Source: Luteibacter jiangsuensis
Lineage (GTDB): Bacteria > Pseudomonadota > Gammaproteobacteria > Xanthomonadales > Rhodanobacteraceae
Direction: 5' to 3'
Assembly: GCF_030812295.1 (NCBI RefSeq)
Contig: NZ_JAUSSK010000001.1
Span: forward strand, 186,001-250,000
DNA length: 64,000 bases
Made by a program: the position numbers and the translations under genes. Positions 1 through 8,515 of this stretch are shown here, in pieces. The notes under the pieces are model-generated. The model did no database searches. It saw only the letters and a list, made by a program, of their open reading frames with translations, and was not told where the DNA came from. Position 1 is the stretch's first letter; the number at the start of each line of letters is the position of its first letter.

Positions 1-158
1 CCGGCCGCGTGGGTAACGCATATCGTGTGGCGGCGGGTGCGACAAGCCAGTTGGGCGAGCATGTGCAGGTTTATGGCGAAGGCACCTACCAGCACTTCGT
101 CGGCGGCTATGGCATGCGCGGCTGGGCAGGCAACGTGGGCATTCGCGTCACCTTCTGA
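1..158 (+). CDS. Autotransporter-type outer-membrane beta-barrel, C-terminal fragment
   Basis: Only the last 51 codons lie in the window; the reading frame enters at base 3 and stops with TGA at 156-158. The fragment has alternating hydrophobic/polar residues with many glycines and aromatics (GEGTYQHFVGGYGMRGWAG) and ends in GIRVTF, a terminal phenylalanine after alternating hydrophobic residues. That is the usual BAM-recognised beta-signal of outer-membrane barrels, and the wording resembles the last strands of type V autotransporters. The passenger domain, if any, is outside the window, so the substrate or function cannot be told. Transcribed towards the repeat cluster at 344-464. Confidence 0.75.
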   Translation, partial: GRVGNAYRVAAGATSQLGEHVQVYGEGTYQHFVGGYGMRGWAGNVGIRVTF

Positions 159-343
159 ACGGTCGACACCGCGGGGCCGCGGGCGAGGTCCTCCTCCCTC
201 GCTTCCTGGCGCATCCTTGCGCATCCGTGCTTCCTGCATCGTCCGTGGCGTCCTGCTCGTCCCGCCGCGGCCTCGTGGTGTCGGGAATCAAAGCTATCTC
301 CCTGTAGCAGCGAGGAAAATAGCCCTATGGTTGTAGGCGCCGA

Positions 344-464
344 CGTCCGTTTCCGGACACCCTCGCGACGCTTTTCGCAGTGGGGTGTCCGGAAACGGAC
401 GCATGCCCCGCGCTGGCGCGCTTCACCACGCCAGCCGTGCCTGCGACCTGTCCGGATCCGGACG
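344..464. repeat. Three-copy GTCCG-N4-CGGAC dyad cluster; 19-bp inverted repeat
   Basis: The 311-bp gap (159-469) between two convergent genes holds no gene but carries three copies of a 14-bp dyad at 345-358, 387-400 and 450-463. Copies 1 and 2 face each other and form a perfect 19-bp inverted repeat (344-362 with 383-401, loop 20). Read in one direction, copy 1 (reversed) and copy 2 are identical over 16 bp, TGTCCGGAAACGGACG; copy 3 reads TGTCCGGATCCGGACG. Dyad centres are 42 and 63 bp apart, that is 4 and 6 helical turns at 10.5 bp. The convergent location fits a REP/BIME-like or terminator role; the spacing fits a protein-binding array. I cannot name the family. Confidence 0.8.
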
Positions 465-469
465 ATCCC

Positions 470-1192
470 CTAGCGTATGGCGATGAGCCAGAGCGCCGCC
501 CCCTGCACGGGCGCGGCTGTCCAATGCACACGGTAGGTGCCCGCGGCGGTCACCTGTCGCCATGCCACGGCACCCTGCACACCGCTTTCGTCGGGCAGTT
601 CGACGAAGGCATCGATCAGCTGGAATCCGTCGCCAGGGACGACACTCATGCGTTTGACGCCACCGTCGCCCCACCAGAAGGCAAGCAACGTGGCGGGGCC
701 GTCGACGTGGATCTCACCGCTGGCGACTACCAGCGACGGTTCGGCGTACGACTGGGCTAGCGCCTGCACGCGGCTGGCGTTGCGTACCTCGATGAAGGGC
801 AGGGATAGCTCGCCACGCGGTTCCCCCCGCTTGATGATGGAGACGGAGTGGTTGGCTCCGCCCTTGCCGTCCAGAGCGACATAGGCTTTCACGTCGAAGC
901 GATCGCCATAGTTCGCATAGGTCATCGCACGGCCCAACATGTTCCAGCGATTGCCGTAGGTGTCGCGCGGCGAGGCATCGTTGCTTGCGTATCCCGCGTT
1001 GAAAACGACGAACACACTGCCCTTGGACCGGGTGTCCATCGGGGGCGTCATGGCGGGACTGCTACCCAGGCCCTCGCCCTGGCCGAGGAACACGTGCGCA
1101 CCGAGGGAGGGGGGTGGTGGATCGCCAGCCGCCACCTGCGGTGCTATCGAGAACAGGGCCGCGGCGGCCACGGTGGCGCGAAGACGGTGCAT
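470..1192 (-). CDS. Secreted protein of unknown function
   Basis: 240 residues. The N-terminus (MHRLRATVAAAALFSIAPQVAAG) is a clear Sec signal peptide with an AxA cleavage site near residue 22. The mature part starts with a short proline run and then looks all-beta, with many Gly/Val/Tyr/Trp residues and no cysteine. No catalytic motif or known family is recognisable. Aromatic-rich stretches such as LLAFWWGDGG suggest a compact beta-sandwich exported to the periplasm or outside the cell. Its 3' end abuts the third GTCCG-N4-CGGAC element; its 5' end is divergent from the J-domain gene, with 110 bp between them. Confidence 0.6.
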   Translation of the reverse strand: MHRLRATVAAAALFSIAPQVAAGDPPPPSLGAHVFLGQGEGLGSSPAMTPPMDTRSKGSVFVVFNAGYASNDASPRDTYGNRWNMLGRAMTYANYGDRFDVKAYVALDGKGGANHSVSIIKRGEPRGELSLPFIEVRNASRVQALAQSYAEPSLVVASGEIHVDGPATLLAFWWGDGGVKRMSVVPGDGFQLIDAFVELPDESGVQGAVAWRQVTAAGTYRVHWTAAPVQGAALWLIAIR

Positions 1193-1302
1193 GTCGCTTC
1201 TCCAAAAGTTGTACTTGTCAGCGCGATGGCTGTGAGCGACGCTCGGCGTGCGGACCGCCCGCCTGACGATACGTCACGCGCGCCGCGCAAGGGGGCTCCA
1301 CC

Positions 1303-1983
1303 GTGACGGACGAAACCGACTTCCTCGACCTGTACGCGAAGTTGCGCCTGGACCCCGGCTGCTCGCTTGAAGACTTCAAGCAGGCGTACCGTCGCCATGT
1401 GGCGATGTGGCACCCCGACCGCCGCCGCGGCTCGCGCGCCGACCAATTGGCGGCGGCCCGGCTGCAGCGGCTGACGGCACAGTACGGTGCCGCGATGGAT
1501 TTCCATCGCAGGCACGGACGCCTGCCCGGCGCGTCGCAGGCGGCGCGTGCCGTCGATGCGGTGCCGGTCGTGCCTGAAACGGCGGTTCCTCTCCATGAAA
1601 CCCCGCGAAAGGACACCGTACCACCACGCGCAACGCAGCGTGCGGTGGTGACTCGCTGGTGGCTCGCATTCGCCGTGGTGGCCATCGGAGGCGTGGCATG
1701 GTCGACGTGGCCTGCCAGCGAGGCGAGCCAGGGACTGGACGGGGAAACCGCGGAGGATGTCGCGATATCCGGGGGCGCGAGCGCTCCCTCCGCATTGAAG
1801 GCACTTACCCTCGGCATGATGCCGGACGAGGTGATCGGTATCGAAGGAGAGCCCACGCGGCGTGCCGATGGCCGTTGGGAATACGGTCCTTCCTGGATAC
1901 GTTTCGAGCAGGGCGTGGTCGTCGACTGGTACAGCTCGCCGTTGCGCCGCCTTCGCACGGAATCGCCACGCCCGCGATCGTAG
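1303..1983 (+). CDS. J-domain membrane protein with SmpA-like tail
   Basis: 226 residues. The first about 65 residues are a J domain with the diagnostic HPD tripeptide at 37-39 in the loop after helix II, so it should stimulate a DnaK-type ATPase. A low-complexity linker (about 80-118) leads to one membrane helix (about 119-137, WWLAFAVVAIGG). The C-terminal segment (LTLGMMPDEV, then GEPTRR and WEYGPSWIRF) resembles the short SmpA/BamE-type fold. Predicted topology puts the J domain in the cytosol and the SmpA-like part in the periplasm, an unusual combination. The start is GTG: CACC GTG ACG GAC GAA. Confidence 0.75.
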   Translation: MTDETDFLDLYAKLRLDPGCSLEDFKQAYRRHVAMWHPDRRRGSRADQLAAARLQRLTAQYGAAMDFHRRHGRLPGASQAARAVDAVPVVPETAVPLHETPRKDTVPPRATQRAVVTRWWLAFAVVAIGGVAWSTWPASEASQGLDGETAEDVAISGGASAPSALKALTLGMMPDEVIGIEGEPTRRADGRWEYGPSWIRFEQGVVVDWYSSPLRRLRTESPRPRS

Positions 1984-2012
1984 ATCGCCCGTCGCATCCG
2001 CGCCGACCGGAA

Positions 2013-3413
2013 TCACCGTGCGCCACGCCCGAACAGCACGACCTCCACGGTCTCGATCAGGATCACCACATCGAGGAAGAGGTTGTGGTTCTTCACGTAG
2101 AACAGGTCGTATTTGAGTTTCTCCGCGGCATCTTCTTCGGAAGCGCCGTACGGATAGCTCAGTTGCGCCCACCCGGCCAGGCCCGGCTTGATGGTGTGGC
2201 GGAGGCTGTAGTAGCGGATCTTGTTCTGCAGGTCGGAAACGAACTGCGGCCGTTCAGGGCGTGGCCCGACGATGCTCATGTCGCCTCGGATCACGTTCCA
2301 CAATTGCGGCAGTTCGTCGAAACGCAGCTTTCGGCAGACGCGTCCTACCCGCGTCACGCGGTCGTCGTTGCTCGATGCCCAACGCGCGACGCCATCCATT
2401 TCCGCATCCGTGCGCATGCTGCGGAACTTGTATAGCCAGAAGGTGCAGCCGTGCTCGCCGACGCGCTCCTGGCGATAGAGGATGGGCTGTCCACGGCCGG
2501 ATTCGATGCGAATCGCCAGGGCGACACCGAGCATGATCGGCCAGCAGAGCAGGGCGATCAGCAGGGATGCGGCCAGGTCGAAACCGCGCTTGGCGAACAA
2601 GGCCAGTGGCGTGGCGTTGAAACCGCCGGAAAACACCAGCCAGGACGGGTCCAGCATGGTCAGTTGCACGCGGCCCGCTTCACGTTCGACGAAGGTGGTC
2701 AGGTCGGTGATCTGCACGCCTAGCTGGCGACAGGCCAGCAGGTCATCCATGGGCAGGCTGCCCCGGCGATCGTCCACGCCCACCACGATCTCGTGTAGCT
2801 TCTCGCGACGCGCCAGTGCGGCGAGCGAGCCCGCCGGTTCGATCAACAGCGATTCGGGGATCGCGACAGCCTCGTTGGTTCCGCGTACATAGCCCAACAG
2901 GCAGAAACCACGTCGGTCCGAGCGCCGCCGCATGCGATTGTGGATCTGCGCGGCACGTTGCCCGGCGCCGAGGACGAGCACGCGTCGCTTGAGCGATTCC
3001 ATCTCGACGAGGCGCATGAACACCGCGCGGAAGCCTACCGTCGACACGAAGCCGATGACCAGGGCCATGCCGAGTACGCCACGGCCCACGTAGGCCTGCG
3101 GGATCACGTAGTAGCCGACGACCAGCGCCAGACCACCGAGGATGAAGGCGATGGCGTGCCGTGCGAGCTGGCCTCGCCAGCTCATCCGCAGCGTGGCGCG
3201 ATACTCGCCCAGCGCGGCCATGCACAGGAAGATGACCGTGGCGAACATCGCCGCGCGTGCCGTCAACGAATGCGTGGACGCAGCGAGATCCTCTGGCGAG
3301 GTCGCGAAGCGAATCCACACGGCCACGTTGAGCGAGGCGGCGAGCAACAGGAGTTCGCAGGTGCCCAGCAAGGTGAGCCAGCGCACGATCGGCTGTCTGA
3401 ACAGGCGGATCAT
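2013..3413 (-). CDS. Polyprenyl glycosylphosphotransferase (EpsB/XrtA-system type)
   Basis: 466 residues from the ATG at 3413, preceded by GAGGGGA; a longer frame upstream lacks a ribosome site and signal-like sequence. About four N-terminal membrane helices (9-140) are followed by a Rossmann-like middle domain (about 150-260), one more membrane helix near 290 and the bacterial sugar-transferase domain. This carries RQERVGEHG, YKFRSMRTDAE and the family hallmark LPQLWNVIRGDMSIVGPRPERP. Such enzymes transfer a sugar-1-phosphate to undecaprenyl phosphate, starting exopolysaccharide repeat synthesis. It is the last gene of the leftward operon with the dehydrogenase, epimerase and GMC oxidoreductase, 152 bp after the latter. 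It most resembles the glycosyltransferase of XrtA/PEP-CTERM systems, but no exosortase lies in the window. Confidence 0.88.
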   Translation of the reverse strand: MIRLFRQPIVRWLTLLGTCELLLLAASLNVAVWIRFATSPEDLAASTHSLTARAAMFATVIFLCMAALGEYRATLRMSWRGQLARHAIAFILGGLALVVGYYVIPQAYVGRGVLGMALVIGFVSTVGFRAVFMRLVEMESLKRRVLVLGAGQRAAQIHNRMRRRSDRRGFCLLGYVRGTNEAVAIPESLLIEPAGSLAALARREKLHEIVVGVDDRRGSLPMDDLLACRQLGVQITDLTTFVEREAGRVQLTMLDPSWLVFSGGFNATPLALFAKRGFDLAASLLIALLCWPIMLGVALAIRIESGRGQPILYRQERVGEHGCTFWLYKFRSMRTDAEMDGVARWASSNDDRVTRVGRVCRKLRFDELPQLWNVIRGDMSIVGPRPERPQFVSDLQNKIRYYSLRHTIKPGLAGWAQLSYPYGASEEDAAEKLKYDLFYVKNHNLFLDVVILIETVEVVLFGRGAR

Positions 3414-3565
3414 CGGACGTTCCCCTCGATGCACGCATGGACTGCGTGCCGGTACCCCAAGGCTAGGGAGCGGCCATGCCCCTGTCGATTGCACTTCCGG
3501 CTGGCGCACGGCTAGGCCGAATGGCCGCCCGATGCATGCATGCAACGCGAGGTGTATCGCCACCG

Positions 3566-5209
3566 TTACAACAGCGCGCGCAACTGCTCGGCAAGCCGCA
3601 GGCTGAGTGCGACGATGGTGAAGGTCGGGAACGCCCAGCCGCCGGTCGGGAAGACCGAACTGCCGGCGATGTGCAGGTTGTCCACGCCATGTACCTTGCC
3701 CTGCGGATCGACCACGCCCCGCGCCGGGTCCTCCGCCATCCGCGTGGTGCCCATGTGATGGGCGGTGCCTCGGAGTGCTGGCGCCTCTTCGCCACGCGTC
3801 CAGGGAGCCGCCTCGAAGCGGCCATCGCAGGTCATGGCGAGGCTGTCTCCGGCGACGTGGGTCATGGTGCGCCAGGTGTGCCGGTCGAGTTCGTTGAGAC
3901 GCCAGTCGACCCGCACACGGCGCAGGCCCAGGCCGTCGAGGTCCGCACCGAGCGTGACCCGGCTGTCGCGGTGGGGCGCCTGTTCGAAGAAGCCGACCAG
4001 TTCGACGCGATCGCTGCGTACCGTCGGCCGGTCCGCAACCTTCTGCCCCACCGCGCGGATCACGTCGCCGATGTTCAGGCCGAGCCGGATCGCGTTGATG
4101 GCGAGGCCCTGGTGGATGGTGGCCACGTCGCCACCGGGCCCGTTCTGCAGGGCGGCGCAGAGCCGTGCCTCGAGCAGGGTCGCCTCCGTCCGCACAGCGG
4201 GGCGCAAGGCGGCGCGCAGGCCGCGCAGGGCGCGGATGCCTTGCGGCACCTGACCTTCCACGGCAAAGGGATGCACCCGGGCATTGAGGCTGCGATGGCG
4301 TCGCTGCGCCTCCATGGAAAGGCCGATCTCCGGTGCGAGCGGCGCACGTACCTTGCCGATCGTGCGCTCGTACGGTCGGGTGACGCGATCGGGCTCGTCC
4401 GCGCGGATCGTGCCGATCGTGCCCCGGGGATGATCCATGAAATAGCGGCCGACCAGGTCGCGATCGTTACCGAGCCCGCTGGACGCGACGCTGTCGGAGA
4501 GAAGAAGGATGCGCGCATTCTCGATACCCCCCGCCGCCAGCACGTAATGCCGCGCGCGCACGCGGCCACGGCGGCCGTCGAGCGTGCCGATTCGGGCGCC
4601 GGTGACCACTTTCGCGTCAGCGCTGGATTCGAGTTCCATGACGTTCGCATGCAGCAGCAGGGTGATGTTCGGTGCCTGGTGCAGTTCCTCGCGGTAGGCT
4701 TCGCCAAACGTGATCGGGCTCCTGGCGAAGATGAAGTTCACCAGCTCGCGGGCATCGAGGTCGAGCGGTCGGCGTGGCGGCGGACCGTCGAACGCACCAG
4801 GCCCGAAGCCATGCGAGGCATCGATACGGCAGAACTCGCGGGCGCGTTCGTACCAGGGGGCGAGGTCGGCGAAACGCAGGGGCCAGCCACTGTCGGGGAC
4901 CCAGTCACGCGGCTCGAGGTCGCTGTCGGCGAAGGGGATGCAGCCTCCGCCCCATAGCGTGCAACTGCCACCGAACACGCGCATGCGCGACGTAGCGGCA
5001 TCGAACGGCAGGTCGCCGGTGGAGTCGCCTTCGTACAAGGACTGGCTGCGGTCCTCGCCAGCGAGGCCCCCACCTTCGACAAGGCAGACCGTGGTGGAGC
5101 TTCCCGCGAAGGCCCGGGCGATGGCGATGCCGGCGGTCCCGGCACCGACGATGCACAAGTCGGCCTGGAAGTCGGCGGGCGCCGACCCATCGAGGTAGTC
5201 GATGATCAA
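3566..5209 (-). CDS. GMC-family FAD-dependent oxidoreductase, TTG start
   Basis: 547 residues. The start is TTG (complement of 5207-5209), chosen because GGAGG sits six bases upstream and because MIIDYLDG leads straight into the FAD-binding beta-alpha-beta (CIVGAGTAGIAIARAF, about 19-35). The C-terminal part has the GMC_oxred_C signature with HMGTTRM and NLHIAGSSVFPTGG, which carries the active-site histidine region. GMC enzymes oxidise alcohols or sugars with flavin. Position between the uronate epimerase (30 bp upstream gap) and the glycosylphosphotransferase suggests it oxidises a sugar or a lipid-linked intermediate of the polysaccharide, but the substrate cannot be read from sequence. 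Confidence 0.85.
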   Translation of the reverse strand: MIIDYLDGSAPADFQADLCIVGAGTAGIAIARAFAGSSTTVCLVEGGGLAGEDRSQSLYEGDSTGDLPFDAATSRMRVFGGSCTLWGGGCIPFADSDLEPRDWVPDSGWPLRFADLAPWYERAREFCRIDASHGFGPGAFDGPPPRRPLDLDARELVNFIFARSPITFGEAYREELHQAPNITLLLHANVMELESSADAKVVTGARIGTLDGRRGRVRARHYVLAAGGIENARILLLSDSVASSGLGNDRDLVGRYFMDHPRGTIGTIRADEPDRVTRPYERTIGKVRAPLAPEIGLSMEAQRRHRSLNARVHPFAVEGQVPQGIRALRGLRAALRPAVRTEATLLEARLCAALQNGPGGDVATIHQGLAINAIRLGLNIGDVIRAVGQKVADRPTVRSDRVELVGFFEQAPHRDSRVTLGADLDGLGLRRVRVDWRLNELDRHTWRTMTHVAGDSLAMTCDGRFEAAPWTRGEEAPALRGTAHHMGTTRMAEDPARGVVDPQGKVHGVDNLHIAGSSVFPTGGWAFPTFTIVALSLRLAEQLRALL

Positions 5210-5239
5210 GATGCGCCTCCTGTTCTTATCGCGCGCATC

Positions 5240-6250
5240 CTACGCACCGTAAAATTCGCGATACCAGGCGACAAAGCGCGCCACGCCCTCGGCCACGTCG
5301 ATCTTCGGCGCATAGCCGGTGGCCTGGACGAGTGCCGAAACGTTCGCTTCGGTGTCGGGAACATCGCCAGGTTGCAGTGGCAGCATGTCCAGCCGCGCCG
5401 TGCGTCCCAGGCACTTTTCAAGCACTTCGATATAGCGCAGTAACTCCACCGGTTTCTCGTTGCCGATGTTGAAGATGCGATAGGGCGCGACTCCGCTCGT
5501 GCCCGGGTCGGGCCGGTCGCCCGACCAGTTCGCGTCGGCGGCGGGTATCCGGTCCAGCGTGCGCAGCACGCCCTCGACGATGTCGTCGACGTAGGTGAAG
5601 CTGCGCTTGTGCCTGCCGTGGTTGAAGACCCGGACGGGCTCGCCGGCGAGGATGGCGCGAGTGAACAGGAACAACGCCATGTCGGGCCGGCCCCACGGCC
5701 CATAGACCGTGAAGAAGCGCAGGCCGGTGCAGGGAAGGCCGTAGAGGTGGGCATAGCTGTGCGCCATCTGCTCGTTGGCCTTCTTGCTGGCCGCATACAG
5801 TGTCAATGGATGTTCAGTGGGCTGGTGCTCGGAAAAGGGCATGCGCGTATTCGCGCCGTACACCGAACTGGTCGAGGCGAAGACAAGGTGTTCCACCTCA
5901 TGCCTGCGGCATCCTTCCAGCACGTGGAGGAAGCCGGTCACGTTGCTCGACACATAGACATGTGGGTTCGTCGCGGCGTATCGCACGCCCGCCTGTGCCG
6001 CCAGGTTGATCACCCGGCGGGGCTTGTGCGTGGCGAAAACGGCCTCGATCGCGCCGCGATCGGCGAGGTCGGCATGCACGTGGGTATAACCGGGCTGGCC
6101 CTCGAAGTGGGCCAGCCGCGCTTTCTTCAGGGCCACGTCATAGTAGTCGGACAGGTTGTCCAGCCCGACCACTTCGTCGCCGCGCTCCAGCAGGCGCGTC
6201 GCGACGTGGTATCCGATGAAGCCGGCGGTGCCCGTGACGAGTATTTTCAT
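5240..6250 (-). CDS. UDP-glucuronate 4-epimerase-like NAD-dependent epimerase
   Basis: 336 residues from ATG at 6250 with GGGAG six bases upstream. Extended short-chain dehydrogenase fold: NAD-binding TGTAGFIG at the N-terminus, STSSVYG, and the YxxxK pair in YAASKKANE. The segment DMALFLFTRAILAGEP followed by VFNHGRHKRSFTYVDD is typical of the LpsL/CapI group that converts UDP-GlcA to UDP-GalA (or the N-acetyl forms). Start codon lies 16 bp after the stop of the upstream dehydrogenase, so both enzymes are very likely co-translated and act in sequence to make an epimerised uronic acid donor. Confidence 0.85.
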   Translation of the reverse strand: MKILVTGTAGFIGYHVATRLLERGDEVVGLDNLSDYYDVALKKARLAHFEGQPGYTHVHADLADRGAIEAVFATHKPRRVINLAAQAGVRYAATNPHVYVSSNVTGFLHVLEGCRRHEVEHLVFASTSSVYGANTRMPFSEHQPTEHPLTLYAASKKANEQMAHSYAHLYGLPCTGLRFFTVYGPWGRPDMALFLFTRAILAGEPVRVFNHGRHKRSFTYVDDIVEGVLRTLDRIPAADANWSGDRPDPGTSGVAPYRIFNIGNEKPVELLRYIEVLEKCLGRTARLDMLPLQPGDVPDTEANVSALVQATGYAPKIDVAEGVARFVAWYREFYGA

Positions 6251-6266
6251 ACGGGCTCCCGCATCG

Positions 6267-7640
6267 TCAGAGCCTGCCGTCCACCGCATCGCGGGGCAGC
6301 ACGTACTTCACGTCGTAGACCACGGACAATGGCTTTCCGAACGCACGGATGCCGTCCGCGCCAAGGGCGACGAACTCACGATGGCCCACCGCGACCACCA
6401 CGGCGTCATAGCCCCCATGCGCGGGTTCCGCGACCGGCTCGATGCCGTATTCGTGCATGGCCTCGCTGGCGCGGACCCAGGGATCATGGACATCGGCCGC
6501 GACGCCATAGCCATCCAGGGCATGGAGGATGTCGACCACCCGCGTATTGCGCAGGTCCGGACAGTTTTCCTTGAAGGCCAGCCCCAGCACCAGTACGCGG
6601 GCGGCAACCGGATTGATGCCCTTGCGCACCATCAGCCGCACCAGTTCTCCCGCGATATACGAGCCCATGCCGTCGTTCGTGCGGCGGCCCGCAAGGATCA
6701 CATCCGGATGGTGGCCCACTTGCTGGGCCTTGTGCGTGAGGTAGTACGGGTCGACGCTGATGCAATGGCCGCCGACCAGCCCGGGCCGGAACGGCAGGAA
6801 GTTCCACTTCGTCCCCGCGGCCTCGAGCACTTCCAGGGTATCGATGCCCAGCTTGTTGAACAGGATCGCCAGGTCATTGACCAGGGCGATGTTGAGATCG
6901 CGTTGCGTGTTCTCGATGACCTTGGCCGCTTCGGCCACCTTCATGGAACTGGCGCGATGCGTTCCCGCGGTGATGATCGAGCGATAAATGGCGTCGACGA
7001 AGTCGGCGACGGCGGGCGTCGAGCCCGAGGTGACCTTGAGAATACCGGTCACTCGATGCGCCTTGTCGCCTGGGTTGATCCGTTCAGGGCTGTACCCCGC
7101 GAAAAAGTCCTCGTTGAAGACGAGCCCGGAAACGCGTTCCAGGATCGGTACGCAGACCTCTTCGGTACAACCGGGGTAGACGGTGGACTCGTAAACGACG
7201 ACGTCTCCACGTTTGAGAACTTTGCCCAAGGTTTCGCTCGCGCGGACCAGGGGCGTCAGGTCCGGGCGGCGGGCGTCGTCGATGGGCGTGGGCACCGTGA
7301 CGATGTAGACATCGCACTGGGCCAGCTCGTCGACATGGGAGGAGAAGCGGAGGCGATCCGCCGCGCCAAGTTCGTCGGCATCGACTTCCAGGGTGGCGTC
7401 ATGGCCTCCACGGAGCTCCTCGACACGCTCGCGGCGGATATCGAAGCCCAGGGTCGCGTAGCGTTTGCCGAACTCCACCGCGAGCGGCAGGCCGACGTAG
7501 CCGAGGCCCACGATGCCGATACGCACCGTGTCCAATGGCCGGGTGACGAAGCCGCCGGCCGCCGTCCACGGGCGGCCGTTCGCCACGGGTTCAGCCACGT
7601 CGGCGTGGCCGGTGGCCCCTCTGAGGCTTGTTGTGTCCAT
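6267..7640 (-). CDS. Nucleotide-sugar dehydrogenase (TviB/WbpA-like)
   Basis: 457 residues, three-domain UDP-glucose/GDP-mannose dehydrogenase fold. NAD-binding site GIVGLGYVGLP begins near residue 42 after an extra N-terminal stretch; the central domain has the catalytic cysteine in GGHCISVDPYYL; the C-terminal domain has GLAFKENCPDLRNTR. The GGHCISVDPYYLTHKA form is commoner in UDP-N-acetylhexosamine 6-dehydrogenases (VipA/TviB) than in plain UDP-glucose dehydrogenase. It makes a four-electron oxidation of C6 to the uronic acid. First gene of the leftward operon; its promoter must lie in 7641-7864, shared with the divergent response regulator. Substrate (Glc or GlcNAc) is uncertain. Confidence 0.87.
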   Translation of the reverse strand: MDTTSLRGATGHADVAEPVANGRPWTAAGGFVTRPLDTVRIGIVGLGYVGLPLAVEFGKRYATLGFDIRRERVEELRGGHDATLEVDADELGAADRLRFSSHVDELAQCDVYIVTVPTPIDDARRPDLTPLVRASETLGKVLKRGDVVVYESTVYPGCTEEVCVPILERVSGLVFNEDFFAGYSPERINPGDKAHRVTGILKVTSGSTPAVADFVDAIYRSIITAGTHRASSMKVAEAAKVIENTQRDLNIALVNDLAILFNKLGIDTLEVLEAAGTKWNFLPFRPGLVGGHCISVDPYYLTHKAQQVGHHPDVILAGRRTNDGMGSYIAGELVRLMVRKGINPVAARVLVLGLAFKENCPDLRNTRVVDILHALDGYGVAADVHDPWVRASEAMHEYGIEPVAEPAHGGYDAVVVAVGHREFVALGADGIRAFGKPLSVVYDVKYVLPRDAVDGRL

Positions 7641-7751
7641 GCCGGAGTCCTACCCCTTCGATGACATCGGAAATCCCCCTCTGGCGGAGGCGACGAAAGC
7701 GTAGCAATGCAGGCCGGACTTGCCTGTATGGCTTACGGAGGTGGTCGAATG

Positions 7752-7763
7752 GCCGATATCGGC
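7752..7763. promoter_or_regulatory. 12-bp palindrome in the divergent regulator/polysaccharide promoter region
   Basis: GCCGATATCGGC is a perfect 12-bp palindrome in the 224-bp gap between the leftward polysaccharide operon (start 7640) and the rightward response regulator (start 7865). It is 112 bp from the first and 101 bp from the second start codon, a plausible operator position. A -10-like TACATAAT lies at about 7840 on the + strand. No protein can be assigned from the sequence. Confidence 0.35.
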
Positions 7764-7864
7764 AAGGCGGTGACATTTACAAGGCGTTCCCGCCGAGATA
7801 TGGTTCGTCCGGCATCGCCCACGGATGTGGGCATACGACTACATAATGGCTTCCAGGTCCACTC

Positions 7865-8515
7865 ATGTCCGCGCGATCCTACTTTGGCTCTGTGCGCGTG
7901 GCCTTGCTGGACGACCATGCGCTCGTCCTGAAAGGATTGATCGCGCACCTTGAGAAATCTCCCGCGATTGTCGTCGTCGGCAGCCACGCGAGCAGTCGCA
8001 GCTTTCGCACCATGCTTGCCACCATGCCGGTGGACGTCGCCCTGATCGACTATTCGCTCGCGCTGGACGACATCGACGGCATCGCCCTGATCAAATTGTT
8101 GCGGGCGGGTTATCCGAGGATGAAAATCCTGGTGGTATCCGCGCATGACCAGGGGCTGGTGATCCACAGCCTGCGCCAGGCCGGTGCCGACGGATTCGTC
8201 GCCAAGAGCCAGGACCCCGACGAAGTGATCCGCGCCATCGACGCGGTCATGACCGGCCGGGAGTACCTGCCGCCGCGCGATCAGGACGTGGCCGAACCTC
8301 CGGGGGTGGTGGCGCTTTCACCGCGCGAATGGGAGGTGATCCGGCAGTTGCTCGAGGGGCTGACCGTCGGCCAGATCGCGGCTCGGTCGGGCCGCAGCCT
8401 GAAAACGATCAGCACCCAGAAGTCCGCTGCGTTCCGCAAGCTGCGCGTCACGTCCGACAATGAGCTCTACCTCTTGCGGGATTACATCCTCGCGCTGGGC
8501 GCTGGCCCGACGTGA
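7865..8515 (+). CDS. LuxR/NarL-family response regulator (EvgA/BvgA-like)
   Basis: 216 residues. Receiver domain: acidic pair DD at 16-17, phospho-acceptor D62 in ALIDYS, and the conserved lysine in GFVAKSQ. The C-terminal helix-turn-helix of the LuxR/GerE type follows (LSPREWEVIRQLLEG, then VGQIAARSGRSLKTISTQKSAAFRKL). Its stop overlaps the next gene's GTG start by four bases, so it is translationally coupled to the hybrid kinase that most likely phosphorylates it. It is divergent from the polysaccharide operon and may regulate it, which is inference from position only. Confidence 0.9.
   Translation: MSARSYFGSVRVALLDDHALVLKGLIAHLEKSPAIVVVGSHASSRSFRTMLATMPVDVALIDYSLALDDIDGIALIKLLRAGYPRMKILVVSAHDQGLVIHSLRQAGADGFVAKSQDPDEVIRAIDAVMTGREYLPPRDQDVAEPPGVVALSPREWEVIRQLLEGLTVGQIAARSGRSLKTISTQKSAAFRKLRVTSDNELYLLRDYILALGAGPT

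Noticed and set aside
3476-4957. Long open frame (493 codons) on the + strand antisense to the GMC oxidoreductase
   Set aside because: It is a codon-bias shadow in a GC-rich genome: low-complexity Arg/Ala/Gly composition, no domain, and a full GMC protein lies on the other strand.
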